The notes under the pieces are model-generated. The model made no database searches. It had not been told where the DNA came from and was given only the letters and a program-made list of their open reading frames with translations. DNA of 64,000 nucleotides from Selaginella moellendorffii (taxonomy: Eukaryota > Streptophyta > Lycopodiopsida > Selaginellales > Selaginellaceae), in NCBI RefSeq assembly GCF_000143415.4, contig NW_003314394.1, positions 11,201 to 75,200 of the forward strand, read 5' to 3'. Below, one piece after another: positions 45,863-56,599 of this stretch (its first letter is position 1; every line of letters starts with the position of its first letter). The position numbers and the translations under genes were made by a program.

Positions 45863-46111
45863 ATGGAGGCCAAGAAGGTGATCATCATGTTCATGGTCCT
45901 ATCATTCATGGCAGCAGTATGTGCAGCTCAACGTTGCCGAGATTACAATGATGGCATTGCACAGTGTTGGGGAGCCAGCCCCGACTGTCGCACCGCTTGC
46001 ACCACTTGCCACCGTGCTTCGGATCGTCGCAGCTGCGTCCGATGCAGTGGTTACAAGTGTAGTGGAATACTCCGTACTTGCGTTTGTACTGGAAGCTGTG
46101 TTCCTTGCTGA
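45863..46111 (+). CDS. Secreted cysteine-rich peptide precursor (12 Cys in the mature part)
   Basis: The 82-residue frame has a clear signal peptide: two lysines then IIMFMVLSFMAAV, with likely cleavage after CAA, before QRC. The mature part has 59-60 residues with 12 cysteines in the spacing C-x9-C-x6-C-x3-C-x2-C-x8-C-x2-C-x4-C-x6-C-x-C-x3-C-x2-C, enough for six disulfides. It is small and basic, as in many plant secreted defence or signalling peptides. The spacing does not match classical 8-Cys defensins, thionins or LTPs. Snakin/GASA peptides also have 12 Cys but include a CC pair that is absent here. The start is the only ATG in frame that precedes the signal peptide. A TATA box lies upstream and AATAAA at 46157. 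No intron is needed. Function unknown. Confidence 0.85.
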   Translation: MEAKKVIIMFMVLSFMAAVCAAQRCRDYNDGIAQCWGASPDCRTACTTCHRASDRRSCVRCSGYKCSGILRTCVCTGSCVPC

Positions 46112-46156
46112 CGAACTGTATGGAGTGTGTGACCATATATATTATCTAGTGAGTTA

Positions 46157-46162
46157 AATAAA
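46157..46162 (+). terminator. Poly(A) signal of the 12-cysteine peptide gene
   Basis: AATAAA lies 46 bp after the stop codon, the usual position for a plant near-upstream element. Confidence 0.55.
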
Positions 46163-46199
46163 ACCAAGTTTGAATTGTATCTAGCTGTACAAATATACA

Positions 46200-46640
46200 G
46201 ATGTGCTCCAGCTGATGAATCTTGGCGCTACACCCAAGCTTCAATCTTGATCCCCAAGTCCGAAGCTTCGATCTTGCTTCAATCTTGCTTTGATCTTGGC
46301 CCTTCAAGCGCAGTCCGGATCCGCATTCTGCAGCAGTCTGCAAGCGATCGGTGAAGCTTCAAGCTTCAATCTCGCTTAAAGCTTCCTTCAAGCTCTCCAG
46401 TCCGCAGTCTGCGTAGTCTGCAGTATGCAATCGATCATGAGCTTCAATGGCTTCGATCTTCAATCTTTAGCGATTCATCCAGCTTCCAGCGTCAGTCCTG
46501 ATCCACTCCGATTGCAAGCTATAATCTTTCACTACTGTACAAGATTAAACCCTCAATCTGCAATCTTCAATCTCAAACACGTCTCACGCCTCAACCCTAT
46601 TCGCAGTCTCAAGCTCGTCGCCTCAATCTTTAAGGTTCAG
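46200..46640. repeat. CTTCAATCTTG-type low-complexity tract
   Basis: Variants of AAGCTTCAATCTTG, AGTCTGCAGT and CTTCAATCT recur irregularly for about 440 bp. The tract lies directly downstream of the peptide gene and before a primer-binding-site-like sequence, so it may belong to a degenerate LTR. Confidence 0.5.
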
Positions 46641-46918
46641 TCATGAAGCTTCCCCTCTTCCACTTTTCAATCTTCAACTAATCTTCGCAAGAAGAAACAG
46701 CAATTAAAAATCAACGGATCTGTATGCAAGTGTCAAGATTGATGACTTCGTCTCGCTCACAGTTCGATCTCCTCAGCCAGCTTGTCGCTAGTCAATAGTC
46801 AACGACAACAGATCAATTACACGGTAAGTTAGATTAGTCAGAGCTAAGTTTAAATAGTTTAAAAACTTGTAGAAATTCACGATGCGACGCATCTTCTTGT
46901 TCTTCCTTCCCTCTATCA

Positions 46919-47120
46919 TAGTGATATCAGATCCAGCACTCTCTCCCCGTTTCCACTAGTCCTGGCAGATGATTCCTCTGTTCATGGTGAAGACGATCAC
47001 CGCATCTCTCTAGTAACTTTGATCAGCATCAGACTTTCACTCAGCTGCAAGAATTCATGACTAGTCAGCAAACTTTCATGTCTTAGACCTTGCAGCAGTT
47101 ACGTCACATTTCCTTCCCCA
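46919..47120 (+). mobile_element. 5' leader and gag start of an LTR retroelement (fragment)
   Basis: GTGATATCAGATCC at 46921 resembles the TGGTATCAGAGCC primer-binding site with G-to-A and G-to-T changes. It is followed by coding-like gag sequence (HQTFTQLQEFMTSQQTFM, near 47030-47085) that breaks off by 47120. The sequence before it would be the LTR. Only the start of the element is present. Confidence 0.45.
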
Positions 47121-48089
47121 TAAATATGCATAAATAAAATAAACTAAGAACAATAATTAATAAAAAGAAAAAAAAAGAAAAATAGGTCATTGCCAAAATA
47201 TCATAAGGTAGAAGTTGGGGTAAATGCCCACTAGAAAGTAACCAACCACTCATGGATGTGTGGGTGGCCAGTTTCTTCCTGAAACAACAGCCACAAAGCT
47301 TCCACTAAACATCCTCGCTTAGTTCAGGTCAAACCTAATTTCTGACCAAGTCCTGCCATGTTTTGCTCCCGCCAAGTCCCTGCCGCATGTAAATCCATTC
47401 CCTGGCAAAGATCGCGCCTTTGATCTGCCACCACAATGATTAGGGAATGATCCATCACGAGTGGATCTTCGAAAGATCATACAAAGCTCACCGTGAGCTC
47501 AGACTCCAGCAGACAGAAGAAGAGTTGTTCCTTGACATCAAATGAAACATTTCTTCTGGTTGTTTTGAGGAGCAAATCCTTGCAGCAGGATTGGGAGAAG
47601 CAGAGCCATCTTCAAGCACATTGAACGGCAACTGATCAGTAAGTGAAAAGAAAAGTAAAACTCACATTTTCTCTCGTAGCTTGCTCACCAAAACTTGCAT
47701 TTTTGGTCGCTCCATGTTCGCAAAAACCGATATCTTTTATCGTTGCGGCTTAGTGATGCAGATGTTATGCGCGATTACTAGGAGTATCTCCTGATGTACC
47801 ATGGAAACAGGCCGCCACTCCCGCTCGCGTGCTGGTTTGATTATGGACGATACAGGATGCAGAACGAAGAAAGAAAATAAAAGCGAGCCCCCAGAACTGT
47901 GTGGAATCAAAACTTAACTTTTGTGTGCGTCTCTCAAGAACCATAAACAAAATTAACCACGGAACCAAGCTCATTTGGAAATACATCTGAAAACTCAACT
48001 CAGCATGCAGAGGAACCTGAAGCTCCAGAAGAACTGGGAGCTGATATGGAGGAAGCCACATTTTGCCTCCTGTAACTGAGATTTAAATA
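47121..48089. other. Sequence without a recognised gene
   Basis: No domain was recognised. The stretch precedes the pogo-like transposase and may include its 5' terminal part, but no terminal inverted repeat was identified. Confidence 0.35.
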
Positions 48090-49650
48090 AAGAAAAGCGA
48101 AGAAGGCCAAGATTATCTGGTCGAAAAAAGATATGATGTTTGCTGTTGCTGCAGTGCAGAGTGGGAAAATGTCTCAACACCAGGCTGCAAAAATCTTTGA
48201 TATTGGCAGAACAAGTTTACAGAATTGGTCAGAGGGACGAACTGTGATCAGGAGAAAAGGACCTGAATATCATCTTAGTAAGCAACTAGAGCAGAAGTTT
48301 GCAGACTGGTCATTCACAAGACAACAGGCTGGACACCCTGTGACAAAACAAATCCTGGTTAACAAGGCAGGAGAATCACAGACATGGTCGGCTTACCTTT
48401 TGAAAACGAACTGTCTGGCTCCTCGTGGTGGTCACGATTCTGAAGGCGTCATCCAGAACTGTCGCTGAAGTCATCATAGGCACTCAGCAGATCCCACACT
48501 CATTGTTTCAGTCCCGAAGGTTCTACAAAATCCTCCTCAAAGGATACACTCCTGATTGATGGATGAGACCAGACTTTCAGTTAGCAGAGGCGGGGGCCTT
48601 CAGGTAATTTCTCGATGAGAAAGCAGGGAGGTTGTCGAAATTGTGCCCGCCTTAAAATAATGGTTGACCATCGTCGTTGCTGTGAGCGCTGTTGGTCAGT
48701 CGATCCCAAACTATTACATCTTCAAAGGAGCTCGGTACTCCATCAACTGGATTCCCAATTGCAACTCTCAGGCAGCTTTTGCAATGTCAAAGAAAGCTTG
48801 AATGAAAAATGCTCTCTTTGTCGACTGAATTGATCACTTTTGCCATTCGAAGTCCTTGGAAGAGTAAACAAGAAAAACCCGGATCATGCTCTTGTGGGAT
48901 GACATGGATCTCACCTGACTTCTGAGGCAATAATAAAAGCATGGGAGGGCATGACGCCCATCCCTCCGCATACTAGCCACAACCCTCAGCCGTTCGATGT
49001 CTCCATCTCCAGTGATTCTCCACACCGAGTGAGTGAGATGGATGGTGGGAAACAATCAACATGAACTTATGAAGCATGAACTTGGTGGCATGGCATCCAG
49101 AGCTATTGGTCAAGCTCTTACTCTTTAAACATCATTACTTGATTCAAAGCAATTAGAATTTGCCGTTCGACTAAACGAAGATGGAGAAGGAGGTCAAAGT
49201 GCACCAGCACAATCCAGAACTTGCACTTGTTCTGCAACCGGACACACAGCAAAGTTCAGCAAAGAGGAAGCACAAAACCATAAAGAACGCTCACCTGAAG
49301 CTGCACCATTCTACTATCCAAGAGTTGTTGCAATGAATAATCTAGTGATCCAGGCAGAGGTAGATGCTCTACTCCTCGTCTAAGTGACCACAAATACACA
49401 ATAAAAAAGAGTGAGGGCAAAGACTCTGAAAGCAACTCCTAGCTACAACATTTATGAAACAACTTACCTCACGGAGAAAGCTGCACAGGAGGCAGCATTT
49501 GTAGAGATTGGAAGAGTCGAAGGGAATGTGGAAAGCCAAACTGCCAAAGTTGGAGTAGCAAGGGTGACGAAAGAAGAGGCAGCCAAGTGTAGGGCTGCCA
49601 AGGAACTGGAGAAAGCTACACAACTACCACCTGCAAGAAGGAAATGACAG
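48090..49650 (+). pseudogene. Pogo-like (Tc1/mariner superfamily) DNA transposon transposase, dead
   Basis: The N-terminus carries a Psq/CENPB-type helix-turn-helix: AVAAVQSGKMSQHQAAKIF, then GRTSLQNW. A second DNA-binding part follows (LSKQLEQKFADWSFTRQQAG). After a frame change near 48385 come RRHPELSLK, the catalytic start WMDETRLS near 48555, AVSAVGQSIPNYYIFKGAR near 48680-48740, and LLWDDMDL near 48890. Many stops and at least one shift break it. A coiled, Ala/Glu/Lys-rich tail (49411-49647) could be the C-terminus. The family moves by cut and paste and targets TA. No terminal repeats were found. Confidence 0.8.
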
Positions 49651-50380
49651 GAAGTGAAGACTGCCAGCTTCCCAAAGATAATTGTCCCTGCCATCTGCAG
49701 CAATCAGCTCAGCAATCTCAGGCATCTACAAAGGGAACAGTCAATAGTATTGAGTTCACTGCAAACTAATGATTTCTATTTGTTTTAGCACTGTAAACTG
49801 TAAACTTATCAATGAAAAGTTTCGAAATTTAAGTTTGCCAGTTGCTTGTTTCTAACTGAAAACGTTCAATCAATCCTGACATTTTAAATTTGCCATATTC
49901 TTTCACATGGGGGAATGCTGGAAAATTAACCAAAGTGGGGCAACACTAAATAGTATTGTGCTAGTAACTCTTACCTCAGAACATGATTTTGCATATTAAA
50001 CTGAATATTCAGATTTGTAAAAAATATTTTATTAAAATAAATATGCAAAACTAATTGAATTAACTAAAAGATTAAATCTTTGAGAATTTTTGTTTGTTGA
50101 CTGTTTTGGTTAATTTATTATATTGAGTAAGGACGTTCAAGTCTATCTGTCACTGACTGCATACAACGATAGCAGTTGGTTCGTCATACAGACGGAATAT
50201 GTAGCTTTGTGTCTAAACTGTCAGCTTTACATAACTACGTCTTTTTGATCGAAGCTAAGTACCACTTGACATCTGATTGGACAAAACAGTCTTAAACACT
50301 TCTGATTTATGTGACAGGAAATGAAGCATGGGCATCTGCAGTTGTAAAGTGTCAATATTGTTCCGGGATGATCTGAGGCC
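49651..50380. other. AT-rich sequence without a recognised gene
   Basis: Nothing recognisable was seen. It follows the transposase tail and may contain the transposon 3' end. Confidence 0.35.
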
Positions 50381-50659
50381 TTAGTAGTTAGAGCTTAACC
50401 TGGAGAAACTCTGCAATATCCTCCAGCTCCTCAGGCTCTTTGATCCAATATAAGTAGCACCCACATACTGCTGCCATGTCACATCCATGTTCATGCTCTT
50501 TGTCAACGCATTACGACCTCGAACTATGAGCGACAACACCTTTCGGTCGTAGATGTCATGTCCCAAGAACACGGGGACTTGATCAGACTCATCGTCTGAT
50601 TTCAGCGCAGGGAGATGAAACTCATTCCTCAGGAACAATGCCGCTGTACGCAGATCCAT
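50381..50659 (-). other. 92-residue open frame of unknown family
   Basis: The frame MDLRTAALFLRNEFHLP...VFLGHDIYDRKVLSLIVRG has a protein-like composition. Its end (SRLSSNY) lies in a different style of sequence, suggesting an exon running into an intron. I do not recognise the family. It may be one exon of a disrupted gene together with unread sequence on the minus strand at 50660-50800. Confidence 0.3.
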
Positions 50660-50928
50660 AGTGGCAAGAATCCGTTAATGCCCAAAAACACTGACAAACC
50701 TGCCTAGCTGATCGTCTGAAGGGTTATCCTGGACTACTTGATACTTAGATGCGTCGAGGTCGAACCATCTTCCTCCTTGCACTGTGGTTTGGTTTAGCTT
50801 AAATGCCAGGTTTATTAGCACTGTGCCGCTCATTCCACAGAGCTGAATGAGTCGGTTCTATTGTGCATTTATTGATTTAGTTATGTTATAAATGATGCTA
50901 CACTATGGGGCTGGGCTTCTGTTGAAGA

Positions 50929-51222
50929 TTGGCTCATCACTTTTATCATCGTGATATGCATTCAGTTAATGGAGTATACAAGATTATCACGGGCAATGAT
51001 ACAAAACCGGCTATCAAGGCTGGTGATGAAGCCAGTTCAGAAGCTCTGCGGCAGCGGAAGATTCGTGATAGCAGGGCTGCAGGCTGTATCGTATATCTTG
51101 TAAGCTTGCTGGTGGTGATTTTGGTAACAGCTCGTCCAGTTGTGATCAGGATACAAATTCTAGGTCATTATCATAATTGGTCTCTCTTGATTCTTTCACT
51201 CCGGCAAAGGCCGGCGAGCTGA
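50929..51222 (+). other. 97-residue open frame with a possible membrane segment
   Basis: A basic stretch (EALRQRKIRDSRAAG) is followed by a hydrophobic one (CIVYLVSLLVVILVTA). No known domain was recognised. Coding-like remnants continue to about 51770 (for example VRYGLCAHVREGCLYW near 51700-51750) but in broken frames. Confidence 0.3.
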
Positions 51223-51779
51223 CGGTATTCTGCATGGTCATTGTTTCTCTTATCGTAAGCTTGGGTACAAAGTCATTAATTGTCCAAACTGTCTGGCACA
51301 TTGATTCTGAGTAGGAGTTGGATGTTCATGGTTTCCAAAATGAAATTGAGGGGAACAGCTTCTTCTATTCTCTGCTGAGTGTTTTGAAGACCATGGTCAA
51401 AGTTGCTGTCAACATTCTTTAACGCACTGCTTAAGTCATGTTTCATTTAACGTCTAATGAAGGTTTTCATAGACGGAATCAGTGGCATAAGTTTTCAGCA
51501 AAGTTTCAGAGGAGGTTGAGGGATTTCTGAAGAACCCAAGATTACATTATTTGGAGCTTTATGCTGCTAAATATGTGGATGCAAATGTTTGCTTGATTGG
51601 ATCTTCGAGGCTTGGTTGGTGGGTTCCAAGAGTTCCTGCTCTATTGGACAAATGAAGTGTTATTCATCTCTGTTGTAAAGGTCACCAGCAGTTTTGAAGT
51701 AGTTCGTTATGGTCTTTGTGCACATGTGAGGGAGGGATGCCTCTACTGGTGATAAGTTATAATTTTCAAGATGAAGGGA

Positions 51780-52790
51780 CAGTCTAACTACTTAGAATCT
51801 CTGTTTAGGTGGTAATATCGGTGAAAGTGATGGTGACGGTAGTGCTTAAGTAAAATGAAGAACAGAATCAGTACCTGAATGTGCTGAAGAAGATGGTGGT
51901 GCGCTGATAACAGTATTGATGGTGACAACTTGTGATGGAGGCGGTCTCCGTAAATAGGGAAGCTAATATTATGTAACCGTCTCAGTCGTCATTATTTGTA
52001 CACGGTTAATCTCAATCAGACATGGGATGATTACATGTCAACTGAGGTAAAAGTGACATGGACTGATGATTAGGCAGATTGAAATATGCACATGATGAGT
52101 TTTTTTATTTTTGGAGGTTTTTGTTTTTACAACTCAAAAAATTGGTGGCAATTTGTTTTATTAAAAAAAATGATATGATATCACATAATATATTTTTAAC
52201 TACGTGTTAAAATATGTTTTAAGATGTGATCTCAACTTAGTAAAATTTATTAAAACCATTGATTTTATCGTTATACTAACTATATAATAAAGCACAAAAC
52301 GTAGTGATAAGGCCCTACATTAGGGATCAAATCAGATTTGTCTAAGTCAAACATCAATTGCCCCTTGTCGAGTAGCTCGACATACGCACAGTACTAGTCT
52401 TCAATTCGTGTTGTATACCTCACCGTTGCGAGCAGACGAGCAGTGGGGTCTCATGATCACGACCTGACTGATGAGATTTCCCATTCTCATCACGAGCTCC
52501 TTGGTTCTCATCGTCACTTCCCATTGTCACGACCTGACTTATGTGGCAATTTCTGGTATAAGATCTGCGTGAAGTTGCCATGTCTTGTGTTGGATGACTA
52601 AAACCAATTATTTTATTGTTCTACTAAAAATTACAAACTCTTGTAAAATGGTAGGAAAATGTTATCACGTCCCTTTCTAGAACACGGCAAACAAACATAC
52701 AGTAGTATCTCCTTATCTTCTGGAACCAAAGATTTCACATTTGTCTAAGTCAAACATCAACTGTTGCAATTGCTGCTTGTCTAGTGGATA
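51780..52790. other. Sequence without a recognised gene
   Basis: An AT-rich stretch around 52080-52300 contains no gene. GTCAAACATCAA-type sequence recurs at 52347 and 52750, and CTCACCGTT(T)CGA/GCGA at 52421 and 52818. The region upstream of the deaminase-like gene thus contains a diverged duplication of that gene's leader. Confidence 0.4.
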
Positions 52791-52882
52791 GTATTCACGT
52801 GAATGCGCGTTGAATACTCTCACCGTTTCGACTTAAAAGCTGGGATCGCAAGCAGAGGAGCAGTGTGTGTTTTGCATTCAGT

Positions 52883-53818
52883 ATGGGGTCAGGTCATTCT
52901 CACGTCCTTACTGATGATGATCAAGCCAATCTCGATCAAGCCAAGTTCATGTTGCAGGTTCTCCGGAACATCCCAGGCCTCAGCGTGCTAGATGTCTGGA
53001 TTCACTACCTCACCCTCGTCGACATGGCCGAGCTGCTACGCACTCGCGAGAGGCAAGGGCGCCGTGTCTTAGACGTGCTCTGCAGGGGCGTCACGGACTC
53101 CGTCTCCGTCATCGGCGCAAGCTCAACGCTGAGGAACCACCTGGGAAAGATAACGCAGAAAGCCGCGGCTGTCCCCGACGTCGGGGCCTTCAACGACACG
53201 GACAAGTCGAGGCTGGAGAAGGCCATGGAGGAAGCCCAAGAGGATACGTCCCGCGCGATACGCCATGGAAACTTCAAATGCTGCGCCGAGCATGCCGTGT
53301 TTGAGAAGCTGGACAGGATGGGCAAGCAGGCCAACTACACGTACGCTGTGCAGAAGGTCCCGCTGAACTTCCCTGAGAACCGCGAGCTGGAGAAGCTGCC
53401 TTCGGGAGTTGTCAGGATTGTACCTCGCTGCGCCAACTGCAAGATCGCCGGTGGTGCCGCCAGTGGCTCCGGACCGTTTCCACGAACTCCACGTCTGGGT
53501 GCGGTAGTCACCGATCACCCCAACCTAGATGGACTGGTTGTCCCCGTTATGTCGCCTGCTGTCTTGTACTACATCAGGTGAGATAACGATGTTGAGGATT
53601 TCGTCAAGATTGTTTTGATGTGAGTGCATGCATGCAGGGTTGAACTTAGAGGTGTCAACGGAGCCACTCGTCAGGCTATCGTGCAGCGCTTCCCGAATGT
53701 CCGTGTGAGGCGAACCGACCCGCCCATCCCGCTGGCGGCTGAAAGGATCTTCCCACTCATGGATGATAACGATGATGACCTGGAAACCATGTTCGTCCGT
53801 CGGCACGACGAGCTCTGA
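52883..53818 (+). CDS. Two-exon protein with a cytidine-deaminase-like zinc-site arrangement
   Basis: Exon 1 (52883-53577) and exon 2 (53638-53818) join in frame across a 60-bp GT-AG intron, giving 291 residues. An in-frame ATG at 52865 would add six residues; the one at 52883 is in better context. The centre reads KCCAEHAVFEKL (Cys134-Ala-Glu136), and 49 residues later a beta-like VVRIV runs into PRCANC (Cys183, Cys186). In the deaminase fold a C/H-A-E helix and a PCxxC helix bind zinc, with the glutamate as proton donor. The order and the strand before PCxxC fit; the gap is longer than usual, and P and C are separated by one residue. The N-terminal 120 residues are helical and unrecognised; the C-terminus is acidic (DDNDDDLE). 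GC content is higher than around it. The reaction and substrate are unknown, and the deaminase link is inference from motifs. Confidence 0.65.
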
Positions 53819-53949
53819 TTGATGAATCAGTCAATGCTAATAATCAAGTAAAAACAAATAAAGGCCAACAAGTTTGTCATTATTGTTAATCGCATTTTAC
53901 AGACAAAGTTAAACACGCTGTTCAAGAATCAAGAAAATATTAATCAATC

Positions 53950-54770
53950 ACAATGGTGAGGCATTCTCTCGTGGATTTCTGCTGCTTGTTGCTAGGTTCT
54001 CAATCGTTTGACATTCTCGTTGTCTTCATCCTCTTCCTCATCCGTCTCCACCTCATCCTCATCGCCCCCCTCATCGTTATCTTCAACATGCATAGCACAC
54101 TAAGCATCTCCTCTCCGTTGCACCGCGACATTTTCCTGTGTGAAGGCCAAGGTCATCAACGCAGACTTGAGAGCCTTGCTCAATGGTTTCAGCTTTCCCA
54201 GGCCCTTCACAATGACACAGTCATCCTCCACCTCAAATGAGTCGACTTCAGATCTTACGTCGAAAATGAGGCTCATTTCCACCAACGGCTTTACCAATGA
54301 CCGCATCACGCTTGCTGCACTAGGCCTGAACAGGAATTTCACGAAAAACTCTCCACAGTTTTCTGGATCATGTAGAAATCAACAGCCCACGCTTAAGATG
54401 ACGGCAGCACAACGGTCCCAGTAGAACTCAGTTCTGGGATCAACTGTTGTAGACACAAAAGCATTAAAATACAAATCCCCATCCATCTGGACACTGTTTT
54501 TCCTCCAAGTTTTGCACAACTCAAAGTACAAACATTGCCGTCAGAAACGTTCTGAGTGGAATTGGCTCCATGTAGTCGTATGCAAGACTTACTCATGCCC
54601 AGTAACAGAACCAGCTTGGTGGCCAACTCGTCACTGAAACCTTCTGTGACTCATCCATCCTTGCATAGTGAAGTCAGGCCTTCGACATAGGAAAGAAGGG
54701 TCGTATCAGATGCATGAAGGATCTTGGGGGCTCCCACCAGAAGGAAGGCCCCCTTTTTCAGGGCTTCATT
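53950..54770 (-). pseudogene. Unknown coding-like locus with an acidic tail
   Basis: On the minus strand the order is FLLVGAPKILHASDTTLLSY (about 54765-54700), ELATKLVLLLGM with a possible GTAAGT donor near 54590, VDPRTEFYWDRCAAVI near 54440-54400, then ENCGEFFVKFLFRPSAASVM and LVKPLVEMSLIFDVRSEVDS (54342 onward). After a stop near 54100 comes an acidic tail (DEDEVETDEEEDEDNENV). Short introns could link these. I do not recognise the family. One or two stops make an intact gene doubtful. Confidence 0.35.
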
Positions 54771-54789
54771 TTTCAGACCTGTTTATTCG

Positions 54790-55330
54790 CCTATTTTCTC
54801 TTGCAAAGTTTGTTATGGTCAAATATTAATTTCTATTGCACGGTTTTTTTTTCAGGCTTTCTGTTTATTCAGGTATTTACCCTTGCAAAGTTTTCTAGCA
54901 TTTCAGTTATCAAGTGTTATTCTCTTTTGTCAGGCTACGTTTTTCAAACTTTATGTTTATTCAGCAGTATCACTTTTTTTGCTGGGGTTTGTTTTCCAGA
55001 ATATAAATTTGTTAACAAAATTATCCTGTGTTAAGTTTGCAGGCTTTAGCATTGCAAGTTTCAGTGATTTGATTTTCAGAAGTTTTGGTTTTCAAAGATT
55101 CAGTTGATTTGATTTTTACTGTTAGGGTGTAAGGGATAAGGATCCTAACAGATTATTACCTCTGCAAAGTGTGCAAGGTTTTACACTAGGATCCCCTTTT
55201 CAGAGCTTTGTTTACAAATTTTTATTTATTCCCTTTTTTACCCCTGCAAAGTTTGTTACGGTTTAAGTTATCAAATATTAAACCCTATTGCAGGGGAACC
55301 TATTTACCCTTGCAAAGTTTGCATGGAATT
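54790..55330. repeat. T-rich array with recurring CTTGCAAAGTTTG motif
   Basis: CYTGCAAAGT occurs near 54800, 54882, 55162, 55243 and 55309, often preceded by TTTAYTY and followed by GTTAYGGT and ATCAAATATTA. The spacing is irregular (about 65-280 bp). It produces hydrophobic shadow frames that are not genes. Confidence 0.5.
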
Positions 55331-56599
55331 TAGTACCTGGGTTTTTTTTCCAAAGTCTTTGGTATTTAGGGATTTCAATAACTTTCTAGGCTTTGTATTT
55401 CTATATTTTAGTTTATCAAATTTGCCAGGCTTTAGTCATTTTCAAAGGTTTGTTTATCTAGAACCTGTTTTTTTTAAACAAGGGTTTATGTTTTAAATGG
55501 ATCTTGTATCATGGCCAATTTAAATAAACTGTTCATATCTGTAAATTTTCTGTAAATTTATTTCATTACATTTAGTTTCATCATTCTCATCTGCCAAATG
55601 CAGCTTAGCATATAAGAAAGTAAACGGATTAAGGTCATTCAGAATTATATTGCAAGCGAGGTTACCTGGTAGAACAATGTGGTAGACTTCAGACTGAAAC
55701 AAATTATAAGCTGGTTGAAATCAGGTATACATTATTTGTGCTTGTAGAACTGTTTGTTGAGTCAATGTTGACTCGCATCACTATATAATTTCATATAAAA
55801 ATATATTCTTGATTTATAGCCCATGATTAACTGTAATATTTTAAAGAGTTCCCTTATTCTTGTTTCATTCATGGATTAGGTTAAAAAATTACCATATCAA
55901 ATGGTTACCCCATCTTATTAGTATCTGCTCTTTTGATTTGTAATGGTAACCGTTCACGACCATTGTTCTGTAACTTCTTCCCTGGAAAAATAAACAATGT
56001 TAAATACATCACTTTGATACGTTTATAAGAAACCATTACCAAATAAGAAATTCCAAAAGTTCAATCTGACATGTGTTCTAAATCAGAATCAATCACTCCA
56101 AGAAGTTTGATATCTCTATCATTTCAGTACTCGACAGAACAACTTGGACTCCCTTGCCCTCCACATGATCAGTTATACATTTCGAGGGTGAAACTAATAG
56201 CAGACATTCCATCTTATTACTCCATTGCAAAAACAATAAGTTCCTTATGTAGACAATAGATCCTTCTGGTCTGGCATGGTTGAAAACCAGACTTTTTAAC
56301 TCCATGAATCTCTTAACCGGAAACATAGATCTCGGACCCTACCATATAATTAATCCAGCTAGCAGCAGAACAGTTTTGCCTTGAACCCATGCTGCTGGTA
56401 TTGATGATACTTCCTGTAGAGCTAAACGAAGAGACCAAATATTTAGTTCTGTTACACACAAACTGTAAATACCTCTAATATGATCCCACAAGTTTTCAGT
56501 GGTGTTTTTGCTGATATACATAAGTCATGATTGTGTCTTGGAACTTCATCACTCCAGTACCTCAGGCTGTAAAATACACTCAACATGTTCATGCCCTAA
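55331..56599. other. Sequence without a firm gene; possible old retroelement
   Basis: On the minus strand, 56339-56521 gives a gag-like helix (TTENLWDHIRGIYSL...LALQEV), reminiscent of Ty1/copia gag but too short to assign. The rest shows no domain. The right end is where the gypsy element on the minus strand breaks off. Confidence 0.3.

Noticed and set aside
45863-46111. Assignment of the cysteine-rich peptide to snakin/GASA
   Set aside because: Both have 12 cysteines, but the CC pair and the overall spacing of GASA domains are absent.
46921-46936. Confident LTR call for 46160-46918
   Set aside because: Only a degraded primer-binding-site-like word and gag-like sequence follow; LTR start and a second copy are missing, so it is listed only as a fragment.
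54714-55107. Two overlapping Phe-rich frames resembling membrane proteins
   Set aside because: They come from T-rich repeat DNA with recurring CTTGCAAAGTTTG, not from a coding gene.
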